From positions 5,394,001-5,458,000 of the forward strand of contig NC_026657.2 of assembly GCF_000004075.3 (NCBI RefSeq): a stretch of 64,000 nt of DNA, written 5' to 3'. The notes under the pieces were generated by a model, which was not told the DNA's origin, ran no database searches, and was given only the letters and a program-made list of their open reading frames with translations. The translations under genes and the position numbers were made by a program. The stretch comes from Cucumis sativus (Eukaryota > Streptophyta > Magnoliopsida > Cucurbitales > Cucurbitaceae). Positions 24,720 through 37,053 of the stretch are shown here, piece by piece. The first letter of the stretch is position 1, and each line of letters begins with the position of its first letter.

Positions 24720-27223
24720 GAAATACTACGGTCCAATTTGGGAAATGACCCTTTTTTTTAGAAAATGCAAATTGATACATCACTTAGAAAATGAAATTAC
24801 CAGATTGCCCTAACCTTTTGCGAAACAAAAACACCAAAAACACCCTAAAATCAAGAACACCGAAAAATGAAACGACTTTGTTTCGCTCATCTCAGTATTC
24901 CACATTCCAACCATCTCGCTTATGTCTGACTATGTTTTGAATTTCTTTTTCTTTTTTTTGAATGTCGTTCTTGGTTAAGGAATCCATATGGTTTGCTGTT
25001 CCATTTTTCTGGCTTTTGGTCCGTAGAATTGAGGTTGAATTTGTGAGTGATTCTGGCGAGACTAGCAAGACACTTATGAGCTAGCCTAGAGAGACACTTA
25101 AGAGAGATGTTTATGAGTGAGTCTTGTGAGAAAAAATCGAATGCTTTTACTGATTTTTATTGTTTTTTCTTGAAGATCTGTAAATGATTGAATCTTTATT
25201 TATGTTATGCAAGACTAATTTAAAAATGTCAACACGTTTCAAAATTCTTGTGGTTGCAAATACAAACAAGACAAGGTTGAATATAAGCAGACTCCATACT
25301 AGTTAGAGAACATGGTATTCAGCAGTTTGATAGTCCATCATACATTGTTGAGAGAAGTGAAGATGAAGGGAGGTGACTTGATAAGCTTTTGTGTTGGAGC
25401 AAAAATTGCCATATCTTTTGAAGTTGATTTTCTATTGATGACTTGTGGCGATTTCCCGTGCCAGGTGATCAAGATCATGACTCATCACTTGAACTTCATC
25501 AATGAAGTACTTTGGCAAGCAATCATGACCTCATTCCACATCAATAGCTTACGAGGAAAGTATAAGGATTTGGGAGTTTGAAAATGACGACCACCATGAT
25601 GCAAATATCACTCTAATATACTATATAAATAGAGATTGCAATGATGAGGAAGAACAAATTGAAAAGTACATTTAAACTTCAACAATGTCGAGAGTATTAA
25701 GTACTTCAATCGTCTAGACTGACGTGCCTTTAATTGAAAATGTGTTTGAGGATGCAAAGAGTTGGCACGTATAAGAAAAATCTAAAAAAGAATAAAACTT
25801 ATGTCATCAAATATTCGTTTCGTAGTTTAATTTTCACAAGCATTTCAAGTAAATTTTTGTTAACATAATTCTGATGTTTATTTTCTTGCACTTTTTGTTT
25901 TTAATATATTTTAATTTTTATTTAGGCACGACAAGATTCTATTGATCTTATTTGATTTCGAACTGTGCGTCAGACACCCATAGAGTTGTTTTCTAACTTT
26001 AATTTTTCTATAAAACAAATTTAAATCTCACACTTATAAGTTCTCAATGACTATTGTGTTTTAGTACGACACTCTAAGCATTTCAAAAATATTGATTTTA
26101 GGTCTAAATACTACACCAAAACTAATAAGCACAATGAATGATTTCAAAAGTCTTTCATTCAAGTATCAACAACATAGGAGACAAGTGATTAATTTATTTT
26201 TTTCCATGTCAGAAAGCATAAGTTTACAACAAGAACTAATAAACATATTGTTCGTATCAATCTTTAAATTACATAACAAAATTCTTCATTTTGTAAGTGC
26301 AACACTAAAACTTAAGCTCACCAATATTGATTTCCAAGTTAATTCTTTTTGGACACATTAAAACTTGATTTATAAGAGTGTAAGCAAAGAGCCACTTTTT
26401 CCATCCTATTTTGTGGTTAATTTTTTCATTTTTTGAACTTCCACAACAATGACATTTTTTTAAAGATCTTGTCCAAATCAAGTTAACAATCTCCAAAGCT
26501 TAAACTAAAGTCCTTCCTCAATCGCATTCTTTCTTTAGAATAATCATAAAATCTTATTCTAACCTCAACTCCCAAAAAATAGGGAGATTCTCAAAACAAA
26601 CAAAGCTGACAAAACAACAATTCAATATTTTCTATGGGAGGTTTTTAGGGTAACTTTTATAATCAATCATTCATCAAACAAATTCTTAAAACAAAAACTG
26701 AGTTTGGGTGAAAAAAAGGTCAACTCAATTCAAGTGCTCCTAGAAGTAACTTTGAAGGAAAATTCTTTATGTTCTTGTTAAAGAGAACCCTAACAATCCA
26801 TCCATTATTCAACCCTCGACAGAAAAAAATATTACTAGAAATGCAATTCTTCTCTGTCCATTTCCGAGGACAGTGGGCACAACATAGGCTCAAATTCACG
26901 ACCCACATTTCGACTGCTAACTATAAAAGAGAACTAACTATAAAAGAGAACGACTATTACACCATACATAACATGACAGACTTTATGCAAAATTACCTTT
27001 ACTATTCCAAAGGCAAAAGCAAGTCAAAACCATTCCTGTACTGCCATGGGAACTGGGATGGGGATGCTACAAAACTACAAAGGTTGGCAGAATTGTGGAG
27101 AGCTTCCCTTTGTTTGGAAATTCAAACACAACATGCGGCAACTTCAGGAGTTCTCGATAGTGGAACCATGTAGTACCAAACACGAAATAATCGAGCAAAC
27201 TAAAGCCTCTTCTTTCAGTTCTC
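24720..27223. other. Intergenic region, no supported gene
   Basis: It is AT-rich with several open stretches (25312-25581, 26092-26361, 26769-27173 on the plus strand). None shows a recognisable domain. The last part (26700-27223) is probably 3' UTR of the charged-protein gene that ends at 27224. Confidence 0.5.
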
Positions 27224-30065
27224 TCACAGGGCAACATCTGGGTCCAATCTTCGTTGAATGGCAGCTGCAGCCTATAATAAAATGTAGCAAAAATTTGGGA
27301 ACAGCCTGAGAATGTACATCCAAATGAAACCGCAGGAAACCTTTGTTCACATTTATGCCTACCTCAAAGTTTCCAAGCTTGTATTGATAAGCCATCTCCT
27401 CCCTGAGTCGAGCTTGTTCTTTCATTGCTTGTGCCTGTGAGAAATGGAAGTAAGAAACTTGCAATAAAGTTGGATAATATAAACTACTTTCAGAGAGTAA
27501 AATCACCGACCATTCCTGTCTGCATAGAGCGCTTTAGGACTTCCACTTGTTCTTCCTTGTGCTTTTCACGTTCAATGAGTAGTTCTTGCCTGAAAAGTAG
27601 AGTGTCAATATTAACCAAATCAAGACTGTTGAACAACTTGACCGTCTATGATTTTTTAACATTCAATAATAGTTTTGACCGCATTTTAAGTCCAGGAAAA
27701 AGACAGCAGTTCAAATGTAGCACTTCAATTGGTTAATTAGTTTTAGTAATTGTTTCCTGAGTTTATTTTTAATTAGTCTATCAGTTAGTTATTAATTGAT
27801 TTTTCAGACCTTGTATCGGAATGATTTGATATGCTTATGAAAAATTGAACAAAGACTTTCTTTGTGAATTTTTAATGAGTGGTATTGCACCATATTAGAT
27901 AATATATTAAATTTACCCTCGGCTACTAGCTTAAGCTTTTGGGTTGAATCGGTAATTTAAGACTCCACCATAAAACATTGACATTCAACCACTGGATGAG
28001 CAAAAATTCAAAAGATTGAGGTGTATTTAATCCTCCAAGTGAACAGCAGGTAAAGAAAAAGGAAGAAAAGTAGAAAGTACCTCCTCTGTTCTTCATCATC
28101 AAACACAGTGCGTTCCCCTGCCACAACCTTTTTTTGGCCTTTCTTCATATCTTTTTGTATTTTACGCTGGTAATAAGCATCAAGATTGTAGTACCTGAAA
28201 TCACATGAAATAAATGGAAGTGATTGACATTGGAAGAAACAAAATGAATAGGAGTCTAATAAGCGAAAGCATACTTAACAACATGAGTAGATGTTGATCT
28301 TCAAAGAAAAGCTTCAGTTAATTCTTTCTTGGGTTTAAAATACTGTATCAAATGCAACTACAAGAAATATTGACCATAGCAATGTTCCATCGAGCAATCT
28401 ACATTCATTTCTTTCTTTCAACATTCTCAAACAAGAAGATAGTAGCCGCAGATACAAAGATACTCAGAACCTTACTTTTTGGACGGAAAAGTGGCCGTGT
28501 TATGGTCCTCCATGAATCTGTATAAACAATCATCACAAGATAAGTATGATTGCAGTTATTTACAGTTTCAATAAGTTTTCACAAATAGATTAAGTGAGAA
28601 TTAGAATAGTTAATACAACAACTATCTTCAAAATTCAGCAGTAATGACTGTGAGGAGCTTACTCTTTAAACATTTGCTTCTCTTCCCAGTTAGCTAGGCT
28701 TTCCAAGTTAACCTAAGAGCAATGTAACATCAAAATAATATGATTAGCATAAATACAACTATGTAAGCAGTCGGATCCTAAATCTTCCCACCTTGCCACC
28801 TTAGTAAACTTTTATATTCAATCCAAAACATAGGCATACTACTTAAAGTAATTTAAGTCCCCAAAACAGCAAAAATGGGTTAACTGGATTGAGTATTGGA
28901 AGTCTTCTTCCATTCCTAGACGTTGAAGTACCATGAAAAATTAACTTGGTTCTAGTGAACTCAAATCCATACACTGAAGAGATGAAACACTAGGGTTGGC
29001 TCCATCGTAATGAAAGCATGAAGTGCGTTAGAAATGAAGGACATTCAAGTATTGCATAAAACTATTCCACACTTTGTAGTTGCAACAGAACAGCAAGACA
29101 ATGGCACAGCTTACAAATGTCATAAATTAGCATTATTGAGCTAATGGAAATATAATTGGGCATAAATCAGTTTACCTTTTTTATTTCAGCCAACCATGCA
29201 GTGAACTCTGGTCGCTTGTTCCTGAAAAAAAGTTGGTAAGATCAAATTCAAGAAACCAAGAAGCAGTATAGAAACTCTTACACGGTATAACAAAAATCAG
29301 GTTCAGTTGATTACATTACATGCACAGAGATTCATCAAAGCCAAGAAGTTAAGCAAAAAGGAAGATATAAACCAAAATTTGTGCAGTAAGCAAACAGAAA
29401 CATCCATGGAATTCAATAGTGACATACCACATATCAGTTTCTTTGATAATCCCGAACTTTCCCCAAGAATTGGTCACTGCCCCTTTCTTTCCTCGTTCCT
29501 TCTTCTCCTTCTTTTTCTTCTCCTTCCTTCGTTTCTCTTCCTCTTTCTCTTTTTTCATCCTCTTCTTCTCCTTCTCTTTTCTCCTCCTCTTCCGCTCTCT
29601 CTCTTTCTCTCTTCTCCTCCTCCTTTCCTTCCTCTTCCTCTTCCTCCTCTCCCCCTCGCTCTCGCTATCCTCTTCCGAACCCGAACTACTTGAAGCTGAT
29701 TCAGAGTCCGAATGCCCCGAATCCGAATCATACATCGAGCTATCAGATTCAGTATTTTCAGAATCAGAATCCTCCTCACTAGTACTGTATCGTCTACGGG
29801 ATTTCCCCTTTCTTCTCGAACTCCTCCCACGTCTCTTGCCATGCTTCTCATCGGAATCCGGAGTTTCCCGCGATTTTCTTCTTGATTTGGTGCGTTTTCG
29901 TCCTTCGTCTGCATCAGGACCGGAATTTTCACGATCTTTCTCGGAATCCTTACCGGAGATTCTCTTTGAAGGAGCACTGTTGTCTTCTCCTACTTGTTCG
30001 CCGGGTTCGTCGTTGTCGGAACTTCCTCTCTTAGTAGATAGCTCGCCATTACGATCTCTCGCCAT
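27224..30065 (-). CDS. Highly charged nuclear-type protein with a conserved C-terminal half
   Basis: Eight exons join in frame to 362 codons plus TGA: 30065-29428, 29221-29176, 28712-28663, 28517-28476, 28194-28081, 27589-27511, 27434-27363 and 27271-27224. Residues 1-200 are extremely charged: Arg/Lys and Ser-rich, then an acidic-Ser run, then a Glu/Lys/Arg coiled-coil-like block (ERRRRREKERERKRRRKEKE). Residues about 200-362 are the conserved domain: GKFGIIKETDMWNKRPEFTA, WLAEIKKVNLESLANWEEKQ, FMEDHNTATFPSKKYYNLDA and a final AAAAIQRRLDPDVAL. The composition resembles nuclear RNA-processing or nucleic-acid-binding proteins, and I recall plant homologues labelled that way; no catalytic motif is seen. 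The donor of exon 6 is weak (ATG/GTCGGT), yet only this choice keeps the frame. Confidence 0.88.
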
Positions 30066-30069
30066 TTTA

Positions 30070-32440
30070 GTTGGGGGTTAGAGAATGATTTTGAAGCGAG
30101 GTTCGAACAAAGAAGAAAGAAAGATGGGAAATGAGAATCGAACTCAAAAGCCGCGAGACGCATGATTCTGTTTTAGGAATAGGCAACGGATCATCCGAAC
30201 GATGGGCCGTCTCTCTTCGGCTCCAGAGGAAGCCCAAAGCTGCATTGTGTATACTCTATACATTACTCACAGACTTTGTTGTTCTTTGTTGAGAAATTTA
30301 GAGAATTCATCACCTAAACTAGCCAAGATATTTTCCAAATTTCTTAAATTCTCAATTATTTTTACTCATAATATTTATTAAATTTTTTCGACAATTTGAA
30401 CTTTTATATATATATATATATATATACGAAAATTGATATATTTATTTACCATAAATATTTTGAGAATGCAATGTTGCATTCTTTTCGCTACTTGCTTAGT
30501 TAAATATGGTTATCCCGGGCTTGGTGATTACAATCTATACATTTGCCCTTCTTTCGAATGAATAATATTAAGATGCTCACCTTTAACTTAGCAAAAATCT
30601 TGCGTCATCCATTATAACTTTCTTAGCATTGAATACATCATTCATTACTACTTAGCTAATCAATCAAATTGATATAGGCAGATAAGAAAAATGGGAGAAT
30701 GGAAGAAGAAATGCATTACTTTTATAAATAACACTTTTAAACCTTTCAACCATGAAGTTCTCCTTGCAAAACAACACAATATAAGAAATAAAAAGTGAAA
30801 ATATACCATGAAGTTCTGATTTCTCATACTCCTTGGCTTTAATTTTTGCCTATAGATGAGGAAAACAATAGAGGGGTGAATCTCTCTCTCTTTTGCTTTA
30901 AGCTCTCATCTAAAACTTAAGGTAAGGGAGAAGAATGGATGATCTGAAGAGCTTACTCCGGTAAAAATTGTAGAGTTCATTTTGGAGTGAGAAACTCCAT
31001 TTATACAAAGGAGTGTGATGTTGACATGCCGGAACGCGCCATTAAGATCTCTGAAAAGTTATAGTTATGTTGTGCAGTCTGTCTCATAAGTCATTTTCAG
31101 AATTTCTCTCTATAAATGTTTTGTTTGCTAGCGGCTTGATCACCTAGCAACTACTTCCCTACCCTGGAGAGGTTGGTTGGGTCTCTTTGTGCTTAACGAG
31201 CTATGCACCGAGTTTTACTCTTCTTCTCCTAGTATCTTGTGATAAGAGCACCGAAACATAATAAAACAAGAATGAAGTTCATTTGCATTAGGTTTTTCGC
31301 AAAGTAATCAAATCAACTACTTTTTCTCCCTATTTTTTTTCTTTTTTAATGCGATAAGACTTCATTATTTTACTTAAAATGCTACAACAACTTGTAGAAT
31401 ACAAGTTATTAGTTGGACAAGTGACGTAGAATGTCACTGTGCCAAAATGGTGACAATCAAAATCTAGAAGACAATGACTTTTTAAGTTATCTAATAAAAC
31501 GTCAATTTACCATTTAGCCTTTAACTAAAATTTAAAACCTTAGATTATTAGAAGCGATTATCTTATTTTGACATCCTGGTCATCCAAGTATAGAAATCAC
31601 CTTGTCATTTAGTTAGAGAGTTAACAAAATACTAATAGGGACCAAAATGTTCTATTTTTAAAAGTTAAGGGGCCAAAATAGAACTTAAACTATAAACTTT
31701 TAAAATGTTAGAATAATTTTTAAACTTTCTAACTTCAAGTTGCGTAAACTTTAAAATTGTCAAATAAGTTTTTAAAAAAAACTTAGCGTTTTGTCTTTTG
31801 TTTTTTATTTTTAAAAGTTAAGTCTATAAATGTCTCTTCTATCTCTGAATCTCTTGCTTTGATATCGATTTTTAATGATGTTTTCAAAAATCAAGTCAAA
31901 TTTTGAAAATTAAAAATAGTTTTTAAAAACTCGTTTTTGTTTATAGAATTTGTCGAAGAATGCTACTCTTCTAATTAAAATTTATACAAATGATGGTAAG
32001 AAAAATAAAAGGAAATATGTTTAATTTTTAAAAACAAAATGATTAACAAGCAAGACCTTAGATCATTGGATAGAAGTTTGACCTATTAAACAGTTTTAAG
32101 GGACGCATTAAACACATTATAATTAATTAGTTGCAAATTAGATATTTCCTCAATTTGTTGAGAAAATGGACAAAAGCCTGCAACTTGAAGTAAAATATGT
32201 TATTTAACCAATATTTTATCTTTTATAAGAATATATTACCTTAAACATCAGCCTAATTCATCAACCCGTCAGCAGCTTAAATGATAGTTTTTTCAAGGGT
32301 ACAAAATCACCAGAAACAATCTTCAAACCTGACCATAAATGCTTCACTTCAATGAAATATCTTACATATACATTTCTAGTTCCTAGATTCACAACAAGCT
32401 CAAAACTTCATTGTACAGATTCTTAATCAACGTTGTGATT
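30070..32440. other. Intergenic spacer with a (TA)n run
   Basis: The segment lies between two minus-strand genes. It contains a (TA)n microsatellite at about 30406-30426 and AT-rich text elsewhere. I saw no ORF with a family and no RNA gene. Positions 30070-30200 should contain the charged-protein gene's leader and promoter. Confidence 0.6.
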
Positions 32441-32458
32441 TAATATGAGAAGTATAAA

Positions 32459-34381
32459 TCACTTCACCTCTAATTCGTCCTTTGATATTCCATCGTCGTT
32501 TGCCATGATTTCTAAAAGCTCATCCAAGGCATTATTTAGTTTTTCATCCATGGAAGGTACAGTCTTCAATGAGCTCATAAACTCTTTCATCTCTTCATAT
32601 CTTCTATTTTCAGATAGCCATCTCAGGATGCTTGATAAAACATTAGGTTTGGGCCTCCAAACTTTATTTTGCCCTTTCACAGCAAGCGCTTCTTTCATGC
32701 ACTCAAAAGCTTTCTCTAGGTTCTGCTTTTCCAAGTACCCAGATGCAATAATGCCCCAACTATTTGGTGATGGGATCATCCCATTTACGATGATGTTTCG
32801 AAGCATCTTTTCAGCTTTCTCAATTAAACCCTTCTGCGAATACCCAATAAGAACGACATTCGGTACTCGAAAATCATAACATTGGCAAGATGACTCCCAT
32901 TCCATGACCAGATTCTCAGCTTCCTCGAGCAACTCCAACTTTACCAAAGAACCCAACATGGTTATATAATCCCTATTGAGTTGCTTCTTACCCTTCTTCA
33001 GAAGAGCCCACAATCTCATTACTTCATTCTTATGTCCCAGATTGGTGTAGTGTGAAATGAGATGATTGAAGCCAAGTGCGTCTTCATCAACCTTGTCCTC
33101 ACATTTCCGAAGATAATTCATTGCTTTGTCATGCATACCAGCTTTTATGAAAAAACCGGCAACCATTGAATAAGTAGTCCAATCCATGGATATGTGAGTT
33201 TGACCCTCCATTTCTTTCAAAACGTTTTCCATACTGATTACATCAGACCTAGCTCCATAAGAACTGATACAAATTCTATAGCTAAAATTGTCAGGAAGAA
33301 CACCATTCTCCTTCATTTCGGAAAGTACATTTGGAACTTTATCGGCCTGGCCAGTGTTCAAATATAGACACATTATATCATTGTAGCAGAGGGGAGAGGA
33401 AGCAAGACCCATCTCCTTCATCTTCTGCATATGAGCAAGGGACTTATCTATAAGGCCTTCCCTGACATAACAATTTAGAAGAGCACCATAGAGTTTACCA
33501 ATTTCCTTTTGGTTGGAAACACTCCCAAAATACTTCTCTGCAGAATCCAATCCCCGAACTTGGCCAATCAGATCGAGCTGGATGGCAAAGTCTCTTGTTG
33601 TGAGGGAAAAAAGTCCCTTGCTACACATCCATTCAGACACCTTCAATTTGAACAGTCCAAGAGAAAGACAAAGATCAATCATCCATAACAGTATAATACT
33701 ATAGATAATCTAGGACTGATGAAACACCAAATGCGATAAGACAGCTTAGGGTATAAGTATCAACCTAGTACTAAGCTAACCACAAGAATTCAACAATGGT
33801 TATTACTCAACATAAAATTTTCTATCCTCTAGAGCCACAATGTAATGAAGGTGAGTGTAAAAACATAATTAGCTTAACTACTTGTGATTACTTCAAAGTT
33901 TAAATTTCCAGCAACCAATCAAAGCATTATGAGAACGAAAAAGGATTGGAGATTACTCTACGGCCATCATTAATTCATTCAATAAACCAGAAGAATTTTG
34001 CTTCATCCAACAGACATGAGACATCATATACAATACAAGCATTCCTTTCACGGGAAATTAGGGTGTCTTTTCAATTGCGCTCACCTCAAGGGCTTGGCGA
34101 TACCGCCGGCAAGTGCGAAGGTCACGAACGATTCTTCGGAGCTCAAAGTCCTTGATGTTCCTGCCTTCCTCAATCCATTGATTGAGAACCGGAACTACAG
34201 TACACTCAGGATCACCGAGAGGACTAATCCTCGCATAGAGGTTTCTTCGATCGCAGCTTCGTCTCGTACTGTATAATCTCAACGCCACAAAACAGAATGC
34301 ATCTGTTTCTGGTCTCAGCGTTCTCGTGCAACCTGAAGAAGACCTGCTCAAGATTTTGAACATTGCCGAGGCAGCGGCCAT
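32459..34381 (-). CDS. Pentatricopeptide repeat protein, P class, probably mitochondrial
   Basis: Two exons, 34381-34085 (99 codons) and 33640-32459 (394 codons including TAG? stop at 32459), give a 492-residue protein. The joint ...RRYRQALE/VSEWMCSKG keeps the frame and the usual PPR start motif. The N-terminal 40 residues are Ser/Arg-rich with few acids (MAAASAMFKILSRSSSGCTR), a typical mitochondrial leader. PPR units follow, for example SPLCYNDIMCLYLNTGQADK, VPNVLSEMKENGVLPDNFSY and PNVVLIGYSQKGLIEKAEKM; I count about ten. There are no E or DYW domains, so it belongs to the P class of RNA-stability, processing or splicing factors that act on organellar transcripts. Which transcript it binds cannot be read here. 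It looks like the small-family PPR proteins with two exons. Confidence 0.93.
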
Positions 34382-34839
34382 GGCCGGAGCTTTTTTAAGC
34401 TCTCACCTCATTGTTTAAAAAGGAATGAGCGAATTTGAAGGGAGTTTAATTGGAGGAAAATTGTAATTAAAAAAGAAAAATTAGGTAAGACAAAGTTAAA
34501 CTTGAAAAAATTAGTTAAATCAAACGTTTTTTTTCCATCTTATTGGAAACGTATATGGTGTAAGGGCTTATTTGTATTAGAAAAAATATATATTTTTAGA
34601 AAACAATTCATTTTTATTTAAATTCGAGGGACAATTTTAAGCCTAAGAAAACAAAGAAAACAAATAAAGAAAAAGAACATTTTTAAAATAGCAAAATAAA
34701 TTAAAATATTTATAAACTATAACAAAATTTTGGATTTTATATCAATTATAGTATTCATATCAATGATTATCAGTATATAATTTGTCATGTGTTGTAAATA
34801 TTTTGTAAAATTTATTATTTTTAAAAATCCCTCTAAAAG

Positions 34840-35600
34840 ACCTATTCATAGCTCAGTTTTGAGTGGTTTATTGTGATAGACTTGATGAAGCAATAAACGT
34901 GTTGTGAAGGTGTGGTCGCCTTCTATAAAAAAAGTTTAAGATCTTTTTCTAAATCTTTCACCTGATTTGAGGTTCTATGTGCATGACCTTAAATATCATA
35001 ATTTTTAGTGATTTATTGTGATAGACTTTATTGTGAAATCAATAATGAAAATTTAAGAAGTAAAATGTGTTGCGGGGTCTCAACCGTTGTTATCGAAAGT
35101 TCGAAAGGTAACTTACTTTTGACTCATCTTACCATGCATCAATTCAAATTGAAAGATATTGATGTTTAAGTTTATACTACTTCTTTCTTTGCTCAGATAA
35201 AATCTTTCCTTACTATTTTAACTAGAATGCAATGATAGTCATTCACATGGATTGTTGAAAATGATCATCGTTATACTTTTTATAATTGATGTTTCAATTG
35301 AAAATTAATAATAATTATTATTTGATTTATTTTACAATTCTAATAATTATTCTTTATATATATATATATATTTTGTAAAGAAAAGTTTTTTTTAGGGTTC
35401 AGTTATTCTTCTTGCCAAAAACTCTATTCTTTCCTCTCAGCAATCATTTTTTATTTTGATTCCACTTCTAACTCCGACGAGTGCACGTAAGAGTTAGGAA
35501 GTTGTGTTAACCTTGGAGAGCAACCAACATATGTAGTTTAGTATCAAGGTCGAGTCGATTGCTTTCAAGACAGTGGTACACGACACAACTAAATTTAACA
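34840..35600 (+). mobile_element. Copia-type LTR fragment related to 17.2-17.8 kb
   Basis: The words catagctcagttttgagtg, attgtgatagacttgatgaa, tggtcgccttctat and agatattgatgtttaagttt repeat those at 17340-17670 with changes. After a TA-rich tract (35350-35372) the end, near 35530-35560 (tagtttagtatcaaggtcga), resembles a tRNA-Met primer site (TGGTATCA-type), which would sit just 3' of a left LTR. So this is either a left LTR plus a primer site or a solo LTR. There is no coding part. Confidence 0.5.
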
Positions 35601-37053
35601 ATGATCTAACATTTTTTTTAACACTCTTAAGTTAGGCATGGGCAAATGTGGGAAATGAAGAATGAGTTTCCTATCTGCCATAGTCAATTTTATATGTGGC
35701 TGTCGAGGTAGATTGTACTCAGTTTTTTGTGGTTTAATGAGAATTGTTTCTTTCCTTAGAAAAACACTTTGAGTTTGTTGAAGATGTGTATTTTTATTTT
35801 AAGAAGTTTTAAAAATTATTTTTTTTCCAAAAAGTTAATTTTGTTAAGGGTTTGTTTAGAAACCATTTTGTTTTGTTTTTTCTTAAACGAACCATATTTA
35901 CTCTCCATGTGGTGGATTGATTTTCATATTTCTTAAATACAATGGTTGAATTCTTAACCAAATTCCAAATTCCAAAAACAACTTTTTGAAAATTTGAAAG
36001 CTACATTTTTTGGAGTATTGTTTGATAACCCATTTATTTTATTTTTTTCATTTATGATAATTAATTAATTTTTTTTTCATTTTTGATAATTAATTTTTAA
36101 CAAACAACATTCTCTTTTTTGATTTTCAAACAAGAAACTTGTTTTTAAAACGATGAAGAAAAACAAAAATACTAAACAAATATATATTTTTTTAAAAAAA
36201 TAGAAAACAAAATTAATTATCAAACGTATATAGCTTTTGTTTTTAAGAAATAAAATATAAAAACATAAACAAAAGTTGAAATGGTTATGAACAATGTCTT
36301 AGTCTTTAAATTTTGGTTTGATTTTTTAAGCCATTGTAGTAGTAGATAACAAAATTAGAAAGTTGGGGCGAAAGTAGTATCTTTAGCCTTAATTTTCAAA
36401 AAGATTAAAATAAAATATAAAACAAAATTGTTATGAATAACAAAAAAAAAAAAATGAAACTATTTGAAAAATATTGCAAAAAAAACTTAAATAAACTTGT
36501 GAGTGTTTCAATATTTTTGTTATTTCTTAAAATGTTTCGATATAAAAGGGTTATCGAAACAAAACAAAAAATAAACTTTTTTTTTTAAGTCATTTCAAAT
36601 ATGCCACAAACCTTCGTGAATAATACAAATAACATAAATCTTTAATTAATTAATTCATTCAAAACTAATATAAAATAAAGCAAATACACATAACAAAATC
36701 CACAACATAAATGAAGTTCTTCAAGGTGTATTTATAAACACTTAAAGAAGATTGTTTTTCATTGATCACTGATTAGAAAGATGAATAAAATCGAAATTAG
36801 TGTTATATATATATATATATTAAATTTAATTTACTTATGACATATTATGCGATTGCTATAGACTAAAAATGGGATGATAAAATTTTCCACAAGTACTCTT
36901 GATTTCAAGAAAAACTTCAATTCAATTTCAACTTATAGTAGATAAATTTGAACAACAAACATGTAAAAAAGAATGATCCTGATATAGCAAGGATATAGCA
37001 AGTAACAAAGATTACTCTTTGCTGAACTGGTGAAGTTGTGAAAAGAACCCTAG
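35600..37053. other. AT-rich spacer with 'tttgtttgataacc' dispersed repeat text
   Basis: At 35855-36020 and again at 49072-49150 the wording 'ggtttgtttagaaacc', 'gtttgataaccc..' and 'tccgtttgataacatttttg' appears with adjoining T-rich tracts. This is dispersed repeat-like text, not coding. A (TA)n run sits near 36806-36822. Confidence 0.45.

Noticed and set aside
25312..25581. 89-codon plus-strand frame
   Set aside because: No family, no leader or splice context; AT-rich surroundings make a chance ORF likely.
29307..30081. Long plus-strand frames rich in Ser/Phe/Leu
   Set aside because: They are antisense shadows of the Lys/Glu/Ser-rich first exon.
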